A stretch of DNA of 64,000 nucleotides from JBEEJL01 sp043744215 (lineage in GTDB: Bacteria; Pseudomonadota; Gammaproteobacteria; Burkholderiales; JBEEJL01), in assembly GCA_043744215.1 (NCBI GenBank), contig JAYTVC010000027.1:17087-81086 (forward strand), read 5' to 3'. The translations under genes and the position numbers were made by a program. Positions 25,892-34,469 of this stretch are shown piece by piece (within the stretch, counting starts at the first letter, position 1; each line of letters begins with the position of its first letter). The notes beneath the pieces are model-generated. The model searched no databases, had not been told where the DNA came from, and saw only the letters and a program-made list of their open reading frames with translations.

Positions 25892-25966
25892 GTCATTCTG
25901 AGCGATAGCGAAGAATCTGCTCTTTGCAATGCAAAAAGCAGATTCTTCGCTATCGCTCAGAATGAC
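25892..25966. repeat. 75-nt near-perfect palindrome between boxC and boxB
   Basis: The 30-base arms (GTCATTCTGAGCGATAGCGA at the left end) are perfectly complementary, and the inner part TTTGCA-A-TGCAAA continues the pairing with only one mismatch. In RNA it would form a very stable hairpin without a U-run. Degenerate relatives occur at 39788 and 43451. Confidence 0.85.
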
Positions 25967-25994
25967 AATATCGTAAAAATATCGGAGAACGAAG

Positions 25995-27419
25995 ATGTCC
26001 ATCAACTACGCAGAAAAAATCCCCAACAACGTCAACCTCGAAGGCGACAAGACTTTGCAACGAGCCCTCGAACATTGGCAACCGGCTTTCCTCGATTGGT
26101 GGGGCGATATGGGGCCGGACAATTCCAAAAATTTTGACGTGTATTTGCGCACGGCGATCAGTGTTGATCCGGCCGGCTGGGCGCAATTTGATTATGTAAA
26201 AATGCCCGATTACCGTTGGGGCATATTTCTGAACCCGGCAGAACAAAATCGCGTAATTCCCTTCGGCGACAGCAAAGGCCAACCCGTATGGCAGGAAGTG
26301 CCGGGCGAACACCGCGCGAATCTGCGCCGCATCATCGTCACTCAAGGCGACACCGAACCCGCGTCCGTTGAACAACAACGCCATCTCGGCCTCACCGCGC
26401 CGTCGATGTACGATTTGCGCAATTTATTTCAGATCAACGTGGAAGAAGGCCGCCACCTTTGGGCCATGGTGTATCTGCTGCATCGCTACTTCGGCCGCGA
26501 TGGCCGCGAAGAAGCGGATGCGATGCTGACCCGCCGCTCAGGCGACGCCGACAATCCGCGCATACTCGGCGCTTTCAACGAAAAAACGCCGGACTGGTTA
26601 TCGTTCTTTATGTTTACGTTTTTCACCGACCGCGACGGCAAATTCCAGTTGTCCGCCCTCGCCGAATCGGCCTTTGATCCCCTCGCCCGCACCACGCGCT
26701 TCATGCTCACCGAAGAAGCGCACCACATGTTCGTCGGCGAATCGGGCGTCATGCGTGTGCTGCAGCGAACCTGCGAAGTGATGACGCAAAATCCCGGCGC
26801 CGATGTGGCGAAACTGCGCAGCCTCGGCGTGATCGACTTGCCGACGATTCAGCGTTACCTCAATTTCCATTACAGCGTCACGCTCGATTTATTCGGCTCC
26901 GATGTGTCGTCCAACGCGGCCACTTTTTATAGCAGCGGTCTCAAAGGCCGTTACGAAGAAAATAAAATCAATGACGACCATGTTCTAAAAGATCGCGGCT
27001 ACGAAGTGCTTGAAGTCAAAAACGGCAAGCTCGGCACCGCCGAAGCGCCGATGCTCAACGCGCTGAACGAAAAACTGCGCGACGATTACATCACCGACAC
27101 GCTGGCAGGTGTAAGCCGCTGGAACCGCGTGATGACCAAAGCTGGTATCGACTTCCAACTCGTTGTGCCGCACAAAGCGTTCAACCGTTTGATTGGGCCG
27201 CTGGCCGGCATCAAGCTCTCGCCTGACGGCCACGTCATCAACGAAGGTGAATGGAATAACAAGGTGCCGAACTGGTTACCGACAGAATCTGATCGCGCCT
27301 ATGTCGCGTCGCTGATGGGTCGCGTCGTCGAACCGGGCAAATTCGCCAACTGGATCGCGCCGCCGCCGATGGGCATCAACAAACAGCCGATCAATATGGA
27401 GTATGTGCGGTTTAATTAA
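25995..27419 (+). CDS. boxB: Benzoyl-CoA 2,3-epoxidase oxygenase subunit BoxB
   Basis: BoxB is the diiron oxygenase that epoxidises benzoyl-CoA with electrons from BoxA. The 474-residue length fits the family. Likely diiron ligands are in NVEEGRHLWAMVY (E150/E151 and H154) and in LTEEAHHMFVGESG about 90 residues later. Other conserved blocks are NFDVYLRTAISVDPAGWA and FLNPAEQNRVIPFG. GGAGAA precedes the ATG. The gene lies between boxC and boxA on one strand; a hairpin separates it from boxC and about 180 bases from boxA. Confidence 0.97.
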   Translation: MSINYAEKIPNNVNLEGDKTLQRALEHWQPAFLDWWGDMGPDNSKNFDVYLRTAISVDPAGWAQFDYVKMPDYRWGIFLNPAEQNRVIPFGDSKGQPVWQEVPGEHRANLRRIIVTQGDTEPASVEQQRHLGLTAPSMYDLRNLFQINVEEGRHLWAMVYLLHRYFGRDGREEADAMLTRRSGDADNPRILGAFNEKTPDWLSFFMFTFFTDRDGKFQLSALAESAFDPLARTTRFMLTEEAHHMFVGESGVMRVLQRTCEVMTQNPGADVAKLRSLGVIDLPTIQRYLNFHYSVTLDLFGSDVSSNAATFYSSGLKGRYEENKINDDHVLKDRGYEVLEVKNGKLGTAEAPMLNALNEKLRDDYITDTLAGVSRWNRVMTKAGIDFQLVVPHKAFNRLIGPLAGIKLSPDGHVINEGEWNNKVPNWLPTESDRAYVASLMGRVVEPGKFANWIAPPPMGINKQPINMEYVRFN

Positions 27420-27424
27420 GTTTC

Positions 27425-27449
27425 GTCATTACCGCGAAGGCGGGAATCC
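27425..27449. repeat. Small dispersed hairpin after boxB
   Basis: GTCATTACCGCGAAGGCGGG followed by AATCC belongs to the dispersed family also seen at 9972 and, as a perfect palindrome, at 52538. Confidence 0.5.
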
Positions 27450-27564
27450 AGAAAAGCTTCACCACAGAGGCACAGAGACACAGAGGAAATACAAGACTAC
27501 ACGTCATACCCATGCAGACGGAATCCAGTTGTTGGCTTACATTTGCATGGGAAGTGGTAATTAT

Positions 27565-27587
27565 ATAACTAATTGATTATATTGAAT
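27565..27587. repeat. AT-rich junction element before boxA
   Basis: ATAACTAATTGATTATATTG plus AAT lies 12 bases before the boxA ATG, in a place where no Shine-Dalgarno is visible. Confidence 0.65.
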
Positions 27588-27598
27588 AAATTATACTA

Positions 27599-28816
27599 AT
27601 GACAACTGCTTCCATCGCCCGCCAGCATCTCATCGACCCCGAGATTTGTATTCGCTGCAATACGTGCGAAGCAACCTGCCCCGTCGGTGCGATCACCCAT
27701 GACTCGCGCAACTACGTGGTGAATTTCGACAAATGCAATTTGTGCATGGCCTGCATCGGGCCTTGCCCGACCGGTTCTATCGACAACTGGCGCGACGTGG
27801 AAAAAAGTAAACCTTTTAATCTCGACGAACAATTATCGTGGGATGAGTTGCCCGCGCAAACGCCAATCACCAGCCATGACGGCAACGAATTGCCCGCCGA
27901 TGTGGCGCGCATCACCGGCGAAGCCAGCGCAGGCCAAGGGGGCGTTGGCGCTGCGCCGTGGTCGGCAGAAAAACCGCAGGTGAATTTATACGGCAACAAA
28001 AATCCCGCCATCGCCACTGTCGCGGGAAATTTCAAACTCACGGGCGACAAAGCGTCAAGCGATATCCGTCACATCGTGCTCGACTTTGGCAGCATGCCCT
28101 TTCCCGTGCTCGAAGGCCAAACTATCGGCATCCTGCCGCCAGGCCTCGACGCAAACGGCAAGCCGCATTATGTGCGCCTTTACTCCATCGCCAGCCCGCG
28201 CGACGGCGAACGCCCCGGCTACAACAACGTATCGCTCACCATCAAGCGCGTAACGGAAAACCACCAGGGCCAGCCCATCGCCGGTGTCGGTTCCAACTAT
28301 ATGTGTGATTTGAAACAAGGTGACAAAGTGCAGGTAATCGGGCCCTATGGCACCACGTACTTGATGCCCAATCATCCGGGTTCCAGCTTGCTGATGATTT
28401 GCACCGGCACCGGCTCCGCCCCCATGCGCGCCATGACGGAATATCGCCGTCGTCGCATCGCGCAAAAAGACGGCGGCAAACTCATGCTGTTCTTCGGCGC
28501 GCGATTGCAGGACGAACTGCCTTATTTCGGCCCGCTGATGAAACTGCCCAAAGACTTCATCGACATCAACTTCGCCTTTTCGCGCGTGCCGGATCAGCCG
28601 AAACAATATGTGCAGGACTTGATTCGCGCTCGCAGCGCCGATGTGGCGAATCTGCTGCGCGATGAAAATTCGTATATCTATGTGTGTGGACTCAAGGGCA
28701 TGGAAGAAGGCGTGCGTGCCGCATTCAAAGACATTTGCGCGCAGCACGGCATGGATTGGGATGCGTTGCAGCCGAAGCTCGTTGCCGATGCGCGGTTTCA
28801 TATTGAAACGTATTAG
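27599..28816 (+). CDS. boxA: Benzoyl-CoA 2,3-epoxidase reductase subunit BoxA
   Basis: BoxA passes electrons from NADPH to BoxB. The 405-residue product begins with two [4Fe-4S] ferredoxin motifs (C17, C20, C23, C27 and C46, C49, C52, C56), followed by a linker at about 70-140 and a ferredoxin-NADP reductase module with the FAD motif RLYSIASPR and the NADPH motif ICTGTGSAPMRAM; the C-terminal YVCGLKGMEEGV also fits. No Shine-Dalgarno is visible before the ATG. It completes boxRCBA. Confidence 0.96.
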   Translation: MTTASIARQHLIDPEICIRCNTCEATCPVGAITHDSRNYVVNFDKCNLCMACIGPCPTGSIDNWRDVEKSKPFNLDEQLSWDELPAQTPITSHDGNELPADVARITGEASAGQGGVGAAPWSAEKPQVNLYGNKNPAIATVAGNFKLTGDKASSDIRHIVLDFGSMPFPVLEGQTIGILPPGLDANGKPHYVRLYSIASPRDGERPGYNNVSLTIKRVTENHQGQPIAGVGSNYMCDLKQGDKVQVIGPYGTTYLMPNHPGSSLLMICTGTGSAPMRAMTEYRRRRIAQKDGGKLMLFFGARLQDELPYFGPLMKLPKDFIDINFAFSRVPDQPKQYVQDLIRARSADVANLLRDENSYIYVCGLKGMEEGVRAAFKDICAQHGMDWDALQPKLVADARFHIETY

Positions 28817-28827
28817 AAATGTTTTTG

Positions 28828-28899
28828 TAGTTTTTGTAAGTCGGGAATTTCTTTCCGACAGAATAGTTTTTGTAGGTAGGCAATCCTTTGACGACAGCA
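28828..28899. repeat. Two imperfect 36-nt tandem repeats
   Basis: Units 28828-28863 and 28864-28899 both begin TAGTTTTTGTA and end CGACAG plus two bases, with about ten differences between them. They lie in the 213-base gap after boxA. With only two units this is not a CRISPR array. Confidence 0.7.
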
Positions 28900-29029
28900 T
28901 AGTTCGGCAAACGCAGAACGTTTTGTCAGAAAAAGATACTCGACCTGCAACGAAGTAGAAGTTTTAGAGGTAGTTACAAGCACGACTGAAACGCTGAATA
29001 TATTATAACCAATCAAAGGGAGAAAACAC

Positions 29030-30361
29030 ATGAATCGCACTCGCAAATCATCATTGTTAGCAACCGCAATAACACTCGCCATGATGGGCCCGGCCCAGGC
29101 GCAAGCACCGGCCATCACCGATCAGCTCGGCAAAGAAATCGACGCGCTGGTGGCAAAGAATTATGCGCAGATGGAAACGCTGTACAAAGACATTCACGCC
29201 ACACCCGAAATCGCTTTTCAAGAAATCAACACCGCAAAAAAACTCGCCAAGGAAATGCGCGACCTCGGCTTTGAAGTCACCGAGGGCGTGGGCAAAACCG
29301 GCGTGGTCGCCATGTTAAAAAACGGCGCAGGCCCCACGATCATGGTGCGCACGGAGCTCGACGCATTACCGATGGAAGAAAAAACCGGTCTGCCCTACGC
29401 GAGCAAAGTGAAAACCACGTACAACGAAAAAGAAACTTTCGTTGCTCACAGTTGCGGTCATGACCTGCACATGGCGAGTTGGGTTGGCACCGCAAAAACC
29501 CTGGTCGCCCTGAAAAGCCAATGGCAAGGCACACTGATGTTCGTGGCCCAGCCCGCCGAAGAAGCGATTGCGGGCGCGAAGACCATGATGCAGGACGGCT
29601 TGTACACCCGTTTCGCCAAACCGAATTTTGCCTTCGCTCTACATACCATGCCTGGCTTGGCGGGAACCGTTTCCCTGAATTCCGGCCCGATGACGTCCAA
29701 CGCCGACTCGTTCAATATCACATTCAAAGGCCGCGGCGGCCACGGCTCGGCACCGCATAGGGCCATTGATCCTATCCTTATCGCATCAAAATTTATTGTC
29801 GATGTACAGTCCGTCATCAGCCGTGAAAGAGATCCGTTTGAGTTTGGCGTGTTCAGCATCGGTTCGATTCAAGGCGGTAGTGCAGCCAACATCATCCCCG
29901 ATAGCGTGGTGTTAAGCGGAACCATACGTTCCTACAAACAGGAAGTACGCGACAAAATACACGATGGCATTACGCGCACCGCCAAAGCTGTCGCCGCCAT
30001 GGCTGGCGCGCCGGAGCCGGAATTCAAAATCGCCTCTGGTGGCGAGGCAGTGGTGAACGATGTCGAACTCGTCAACCGCACCGAAGCCGTCATGAAGTCA
30101 GCCTTCGGCGCGGCAAAAGTGCTGCGTGTGCCGCCCATCACCGCCAGCGAAGATTTCTCCGAGTTCATTAACGCCGGCGTGCCGTCGATGTTTTTCTTTA
30201 TCGGCACCAACGACCCCAAAGATCTCGAAGCCTCGCGCCAGCCCGGCGGCAAACCGATTCCGTTTAATCACTCGCCCTTCTTTGCGCCCGTGCCAGAGCC
30301 CTCCATCAAAACGGGCGTGAAGGCAATGAGTTTGGCCGTGTTGAATGCGTTGAAAAAATAA
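29030..30361 (+). CDS. Exported M20-family amidohydrolase, hippurate hydrolase-like
   Basis: The 443-residue product has a signal peptide (ATAITLAMMGPAQAQA) and the dizinc amidohydrolase core: ELDALPMEE, CGHDLHMA (C142, H144, D145), PAEEAIAGAKTM with the catalytic glutamate pair, and GRGGHGSAPH in the dimerisation domain. Members remove acyl groups from N-acyl amino acids such as hippurate (benzoylglycine) or act on indole-acetyl conjugates. Placed just after boxA, release of benzoate from hippurate in the periplasm is an attractive role. AAAGGGAG precedes the ATG. It could also be unrelated to benzoate. Confidence 0.88.
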   Translation: MNRTRKSSLLATAITLAMMGPAQAQAPAITDQLGKEIDALVAKNYAQMETLYKDIHATPEIAFQEINTAKKLAKEMRDLGFEVTEGVGKTGVVAMLKNGAGPTIMVRTELDALPMEEKTGLPYASKVKTTYNEKETFVAHSCGHDLHMASWVGTAKTLVALKSQWQGTLMFVAQPAEEAIAGAKTMMQDGLYTRFAKPNFAFALHTMPGLAGTVSLNSGPMTSNADSFNITFKGRGGHGSAPHRAIDPILIASKFIVDVQSVISRERDPFEFGVFSIGSIQGGSAANIIPDSVVLSGTIRSYKQEVRDKIHDGITRTAKAVAAMAGAPEPEFKIASGGEAVVNDVELVNRTEAVMKSAFGAAKVLRVPPITASEDFSEFINAGVPSMFFFIGTNDPKDLEASRQPGGKPIPFNHSPFFAPVPEPSIKTGVKAMSLAVLNALKK

Positions 30362-30589
30362 TTTCCAGATTTGAAAATAATGCGGGCAGCCATTTTTTCA
30401 CGGAGCGACCAAGCAAGCATCCCCTCCCCCTTCAAGGGGAGGGCCATGTCTTCATGACCTCCAAGTACTTTATGTTATCGTAATGTTTTTGCAGGATGGG
30501 CACAGCGACAGCGTGCCCATCAATTTTTTGAATGGGTGGGCACATCCGCGAAAAAAATGTGGGATTTGCCCATACTGCATCGCTTAAAT

Positions 30590-30612
30590 ATTCAATATAA
30601 TCAAATACTTAC
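30590..30612. repeat. AT-rich junction element before the ivd remnant
   Basis: ATTCAATATAATCAAATAC plus TTAC is identical to the copy at 36737-36759 in front of the intact ivd gene. The identity extends through the following ATA-ATG-ATTT. Confidence 0.75.
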
Positions 30613-30615
30613 ATA

Positions 30616-30666
30616 ATGATTTTCGGCACCAAAATCAATCACGCACTCGACCTATTGCCCATTTGA
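30616..30666 (+). pseudogene. Degenerate copy of the 5' end of the isovaleryl-CoA dehydrogenase gene
   Basis: This 17-codon frame reads MIFGTKINHALDLLPI then stop, against MIYDTQINDELDALRD at the intact ivd gene (36763). With the upstream element the identical run is 33 bases, and 22 of the next 29 bases also match. The two copies lie at opposite edges of the ynb-like operon, so this is best read as a duplicated host-gene edge left by insertion or recombination. Confidence 0.75.
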
Positions 30667-30744
30667 TTATAGAAAATTAAATCTCTCGTTTGCTTGCCAG
30701 GTACGAGCCTTAAACCTGAATTTAACTAACACAGGGTGCTTAGT

Positions 30745-31356
30745 GTGTCGCTGTACCGATTAAAACCACAATTCCAGAATGCAATCCGACCCGCCGTAAG
30801 ATTCGCCTTCGCATCAGGCGTTACCGCTAATCTGGTTACCTTAATAGCCTGCATCATTTCTGTGCTTCTAGGTTTATTTATTTATTTCACCCAACCGGGT
30901 CCCTATTGGTTCGGGCTAATACCGCTGTGGATGCTCGTACGCATGGCATTCAATGCTGCAGACGGGATGTTGGCCAGAGAATTTGGACAAAAATCAAATG
31001 TCGGTGCCTATCTGAATGAAATTACCGACGTCATATCGGACTCCGCGCTTTATTTGCCTTTCGCGAATTTGCAGCCATTCAATCCATTTTGGATCGGGGT
31101 AATTATTTTATTGGCTTGTATAAGCGAGTTCGCTGGGGTATTGGGGCAAACCATCGGCGCGACACGCCGCTACGACGGGCCACTGGGCAAAAGTGATCGG
31201 GCATTCGTGTTCGGCGCCTTGGGCTTGTGGATCGCGTTTGGTTTGCCATTGCCGGCCTGGCTGCATTGGCTATTACCTTTCATCGCTTTTCTAATTTGCT
31301 GGACCATTGTCAGGCGCATACGCGGCGGACTAAACGAAATCAAAAATACCAGATAA
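30745..31356 (+). CDS. ynbA: CDP-alcohol phosphatidyltransferase family membrane protein, YnbA-like
   Basis: The family joins CDP-diacylglycerol and an alcohol to make a phospholipid. The 203-residue product has several transmembrane segments and the signature DGMLAR at D73-R78, followed by G87, N91, D95 and D99. The third aspartate of the usual D-G-x2-A-R-x8-G-x3-D-x3-D motif is asparagine (N91). As I recall, E. coli YnbA has the same change. I chose the GTG at 30745 because ACAGGG lies at the right distance and the N-terminus then starts SLYRLKPQFQ, as in YnbA. It is the first gene of the operon. The product lipid is unknown. Confidence 0.82.
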   Translation: MSLYRLKPQFQNAIRPAVRFAFASGVTANLVTLIACIISVLLGLFIYFTQPGPYWFGLIPLWMLVRMAFNAADGMLAREFGQKSNVGAYLNEITDVISDSALYLPFANLQPFNPFWIGVIILLACISEFAGVLGQTIGATRRYDGPLGKSDRAFVFGALGLWIAFGLPLPAWLHWLLPFIAFLICWTIVRRIRGGLNEIKNTR

Positions 31357-31380
31357 CTACGAACACTTAGGAAAGTTGTT

Positions 31381-33141
31381 ATGAGCCAAAACCGGCAGCC
31401 TATCGAGCGCACATTTACTACTCACGATAACGTTCCGCTGTTTTACAGGCATTGGCCTGCTACGGCTGGCACTCGGCGCGGGGCCATCTTGCTGTTCCAC
31501 CGCGGGCACGAACATTCCGGCCGCATTGCGCATCTAGTTGATGAACTCAATTTGCCCGGGTTTGATTTTTTCGCATGGGACGCGCGCGGTCATGGGCGCT
31601 CTCCCGGAGAGCGTGGATTCAGCCCCAGCTTGGGCACTTCGGTGCGAGATGTGCAAACCTTCGTCGATCACTTACGTCAAGAATTTGGCGTAGCAATCGA
31701 AGACGTGTACGTTATCGCGCAGAGCGTCGGAGCAGTCTTGATTTCAACCTGGGTGCACGACTATGCGCCAAAAATACGTGGCATGTCGCTAGCCTCTCCC
31801 GCCTTCAAAGTCAAACTTTACGTACCGTTTGCCATACCGGGACTAAAACTGATGAGCGCCATTCGTGGTCATTTTTTTGTCAACAGTTATGTCAAAGCCA
31901 GATTTTTGACGCATGATCCGGCGCGCATCGCCAGCTACAACAGCGACCCGCTTATCACACGGCCGATTTCAGTCAATATTTTGCTTGGGCTATACGACAC
32001 TGCCAAGCGAATTGTTGCTGATGCGCATGCGATTACCGTTCCAACTCAGCTTTTGATTTCCGGCGCCGATTGGGTGGTGCACTATAAACCGCAAATCGAG
32101 TTTTATGAACGGCTAGGGACTAAAGTAAAAACAAAAATTGAATTGCCCGGGTTTTATCACGATACGCTTGGCGAACTTGACCGCGATAAAGCGACAGGGG
32201 CGATCAGAGAGTTTTTGCTGGCAAGATTCAATCAGCGCGAGAACCTTCCAGATTTGTTGCTTGCCGATAGAAGCGGCCCCACATTCGACGAGGCATCCGC
32301 CCTTGCCCGGCCGCTGTCGTTACTTTCGCCGCGCGGACTCTACTGGGCGTTCACAAGGGCTAATCTGCGGCTTGGAGGATTGCTTTCCCGCGGTATTAGA
32401 CTCGGACATGAAACCGGGTTTGATTCGGGCAGTACGCTTGACTATGTTTATCGTAATCGACCCGAAGGCATGCGTTTTTTTGGCAGACTCATAGACAGGA
32501 TTTACCTGAACTCTATAGGTTGGCGCGGAATAAGGCAGCGAAAATTACACGTGGAAGAATTAATCCGCGAAGCCATGCAAAAGCTAAATGCGGAAGACAA
32601 AAAAATCAACGTAATGGATATTGCTGCTGGTCACGGGAGGTATGTGCTCGACGCAGTGGCCGTTAGCGCCATAAAGCCCGATTCAATACTGCTGCGCGAC
32701 TACAGCGACATCAATGTCAGCAATGGCAATAAACTGATTACGGAACGTAAGCTGGAATTGCGTGCACGATTTGTCCAGGCAGACGCATTCGATCGTGACA
32801 ACTTGGCGACTGTAGAGCCGAAACCAAATGTCGGCATCGTATCGGGCCTGTACGAATTGTTCCCTGATAATGACATGGTATCGCGTTCACTGTCGGGGCT
32901 GGCGGATGCGATCGAGCCAGCCGGCTATTTAATCTACACAGGACAACCTTGGCACCCGCAACTTGAATTAATTGCGCGCGCACTCACCAGTCACCGTCAA
33001 GGCCAGGCCTGGGTCATGCGCCGCCGGACGCAAGCGGAAATGGATCAATTGGTGGAGTCAGCAGGTTTCCGCAAAATAGCCCAGCGTATCGATGAATGGG
33101 GTATCTTCACGGTCTCTCTGGCACAGCGAGTTAGAAATTGA
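31381..33141 (+). CDS. ynbC: Alpha/beta hydrolase fused to a methyltransferase-like domain, YnbC-like
   Basis: The 586-residue product has two parts. Residues about 1-290 are a monoacylglycerol lipase/lysophospholipase-like hydrolase (HRGHEHSGR, WDARGHGRSPGERG, nucleophile elbow AQSVGA, and H in FYHDTLGE). Residues about 380-586 are Rossmann-like with a SAM-binding motif NVMDIAAGHGRYVLDAV. The size and domain order match E. coli YnbC. AGGAAAG precedes the ATG. The TGA overlaps the next gene's start. It may deacylate and modify the lipid made by the operon; the real reaction is unknown. Confidence 0.85.
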   Translation: MSQNRQPIERTFTTHDNVPLFYRHWPATAGTRRGAILLFHRGHEHSGRIAHLVDELNLPGFDFFAWDARGHGRSPGERGFSPSLGTSVRDVQTFVDHLRQEFGVAIEDVYVIAQSVGAVLISTWVHDYAPKIRGMSLASPAFKVKLYVPFAIPGLKLMSAIRGHFFVNSYVKARFLTHDPARIASYNSDPLITRPISVNILLGLYDTAKRIVADAHAITVPTQLLISGADWVVHYKPQIEFYERLGTKVKTKIELPGFYHDTLGELDRDKATGAIREFLLARFNQRENLPDLLLADRSGPTFDEASALARPLSLLSPRGLYWAFTRANLRLGGLLSRGIRLGHETGFDSGSTLDYVYRNRPEGMRFFGRLIDRIYLNSIGWRGIRQRKLHVEELIREAMQKLNAEDKKINVMDIAAGHGRYVLDAVAVSAIKPDSILLRDYSDINVSNGNKLITERKLELRARFVQADAFDRDNLATVEPKPNVGIVSGLYELFPDNDMVSRSLSGLADAIEPAGYLIYTGQPWHPQLELIARALTSHRQGQAWVMRRRTQAEMDQLVESAGFRKIAQRIDEWGIFTVSLAQRVRN

Positions 33142-34469
33142 AGCAGCAGAAATTTTCGCGGCCGTGGCGGCGTGCACTTGCCTGGTTGGTTTTTTTGGGA
33201 CCGGTTTTCTACCTTACCTATGGTTTCGCCAACCACATCACCGCAAGCCGACCTTACGTTCCGGTTTTGGTATTTGCATGGGAACGCGATATTCCTTTCT
33301 GGGCTTGGACGATTTTTCCCTATTGGTCAATCAATGTATTCTATGCATTGTCATTTTTTTTGATCCAAAGCAGGCACGTGCTTGACCGGCACGGTTTACG
33401 TCTAATCACAGCGCAACTGATCGCAGTTTCATGTTTCATCATATTCCCTTTGAAATTCAGCTTAGGCCAGCCAGAGGCAGAAGGGCTGGCAGGAGGCCTA
33501 TTTGCTGCGCTAAGAAGTTTTGACAAGCCATTTAACCAGGCGCCATCGTTGCATATTGCACTGGCGGTTATCCTATGGGACTTTTACCGAAGGTTAATCT
33601 ACCAAAATTGGCTGCGCACAGTACTCCATTTGTGGACTCTTCTAATCTGCATTTCAGTGCTGACAACTTACCAGCATCACTTTATCGATATTCCAACGGG
33701 CGCCCTGCTCGGCATGTTCTGCCTTTGGGTTTGGCCGCTAGAAAAAAGAGTATCGCTATGGAACGCATGGCACTGGACTATAGACAAGCAGCGTTTACGT
33801 CTTGCGGTTTATTACTTTGCAGGTGCGCTAGCCGTTTTTATATTTGCGCTCTGGCTAAAGGGAATTTTCTTGTGGCTGTGCTGGATATCAACCGCCTTAT
33901 TCATGGTAGGGCTCAATTACGCAGCGCTTGGTGAAACAGGCTTCCGAAAAGGCAATGATGGCAAAATCAGTTGGGCTGCGCAATGGATGCTTGCGCCCTA
34001 CCGCCTCGGAGCCTGGGTCAACTCACGTTGCTGGACCAGACGCTCCCCTCACGATTCCGAGATTATCCCTGGCGTATGGTTAGGCCGTATGCCAAGTGCA
34101 AATGACCACAGTAAAGCCTGGATCAGCATAGTTGACGTCAGCGCAGAACTGGTGTGTCCAGGAAACATCCCAACAAGATCCGCCGCCATGATCGATCTGA
34201 TAGCTCCACGACCATTGCTGTTACGGCGCGCAGCGAAATATGTCGAGCAGCAGCGATTACAGCATGGCTCAGTGCTGGTAAGTTGCGCACTTGGCTATTC
34301 GCGCAGCGCCTCAGCAATGGCAACGTGGTTAGTGATGCATGAACATGATCCCGATGTTGCATCTGCTATAAGCCGCATACAACGGGCGCGACCTCAAATT
34401 GTTTTGAGTCACGCACACGTCAACGCAATACGACAGGCTTTGCAGCCATCAAACGGCTATGCCGACTGA
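33138..34469 (+). CDS. ynbD: PAP2-type phosphatase fused to a dual-specificity phosphatase, YnbD-like
   Basis: The 443-residue membrane protein has N-terminal transmembrane helices of a PAP2 phosphatase (SFDKPFNQAPSLHIA, TYQHHFIDIPTGALLG) and a C-terminal tyrosine/dual-specificity phosphatase domain with the active-site loop SCALGYSRS (C383, R389). The same fusion defines E. coli YnbD. The only plausible start is TTG at 33138, overlapping the preceding TGA by 4 bases, so translation is coupled. Dual-specificity phosphatases such as PTPMT1 act on phosphatidylglycerol phosphate, so removal of phosphate from the operon's lipid product is a reasonable hypothesis. Confidence 0.83.
   Translation: MKQQKFSRPWRRALAWLVFLGPVFYLTYGFANHITASRPYVPVLVFAWERDIPFWAWTIFPYWSINVFYALSFFLIQSRHVLDRHGLRLITAQLIAVSCFIIFPLKFSLGQPEAEGLAGGLFAALRSFDKPFNQAPSLHIALAVILWDFYRRLIYQNWLRTVLHLWTLLICISVLTTYQHHFIDIPTGALLGMFCLWVWPLEKRVSLWNAWHWTIDKQRLRLAVYYFAGALAVFIFALWLKGIFLWLCWISTALFMVGLNYAALGETGFRKGNDGKISWAAQWMLAPYRLGAWVNSRCWTRRSPHDSEIIPGVWLGRMPSANDHSKAWISIVDVSAELVCPGNIPTRSAAMIDLIAPRPLLLRRAAKYVEQQRLQHGSVLVSCALGYSRSASAMATWLVMHEHDPDVASAISRIQRARPQIVLSHAHVNAIRQALQPSNGYAD

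Larger units (their letters stand above)
30362..30744. other. Repeat-rich gap before the ynb-like operon
   Basis: The 383-base gap holds a hairpin with arms CCCTCCCC and GGGGAGGG (30422-30443), a second hairpin with arms GATGGGCAC and GTGCCCATC (30495-30521), an AT-rich junction element (30590-30612), and a degenerate copy of the ivd 5' end (30616-30666). It has the character of a recombination junction. Confidence 0.65.

Noticed and set aside
25892..25966. Palindrome as a rho-independent terminator of boxC
   Set aside because: No U-run follows on either strand, and related copies occur elsewhere.
28828..28899. Possible CRISPR repeats after boxA
   Set aside because: Only two imperfect units with no spacers between them.
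30424..30521. A possible small RNA or gene in the gap before the lipid operon
   Set aside because: The structures match dispersed hairpin families and there is no coding frame or promoter with convincing support.
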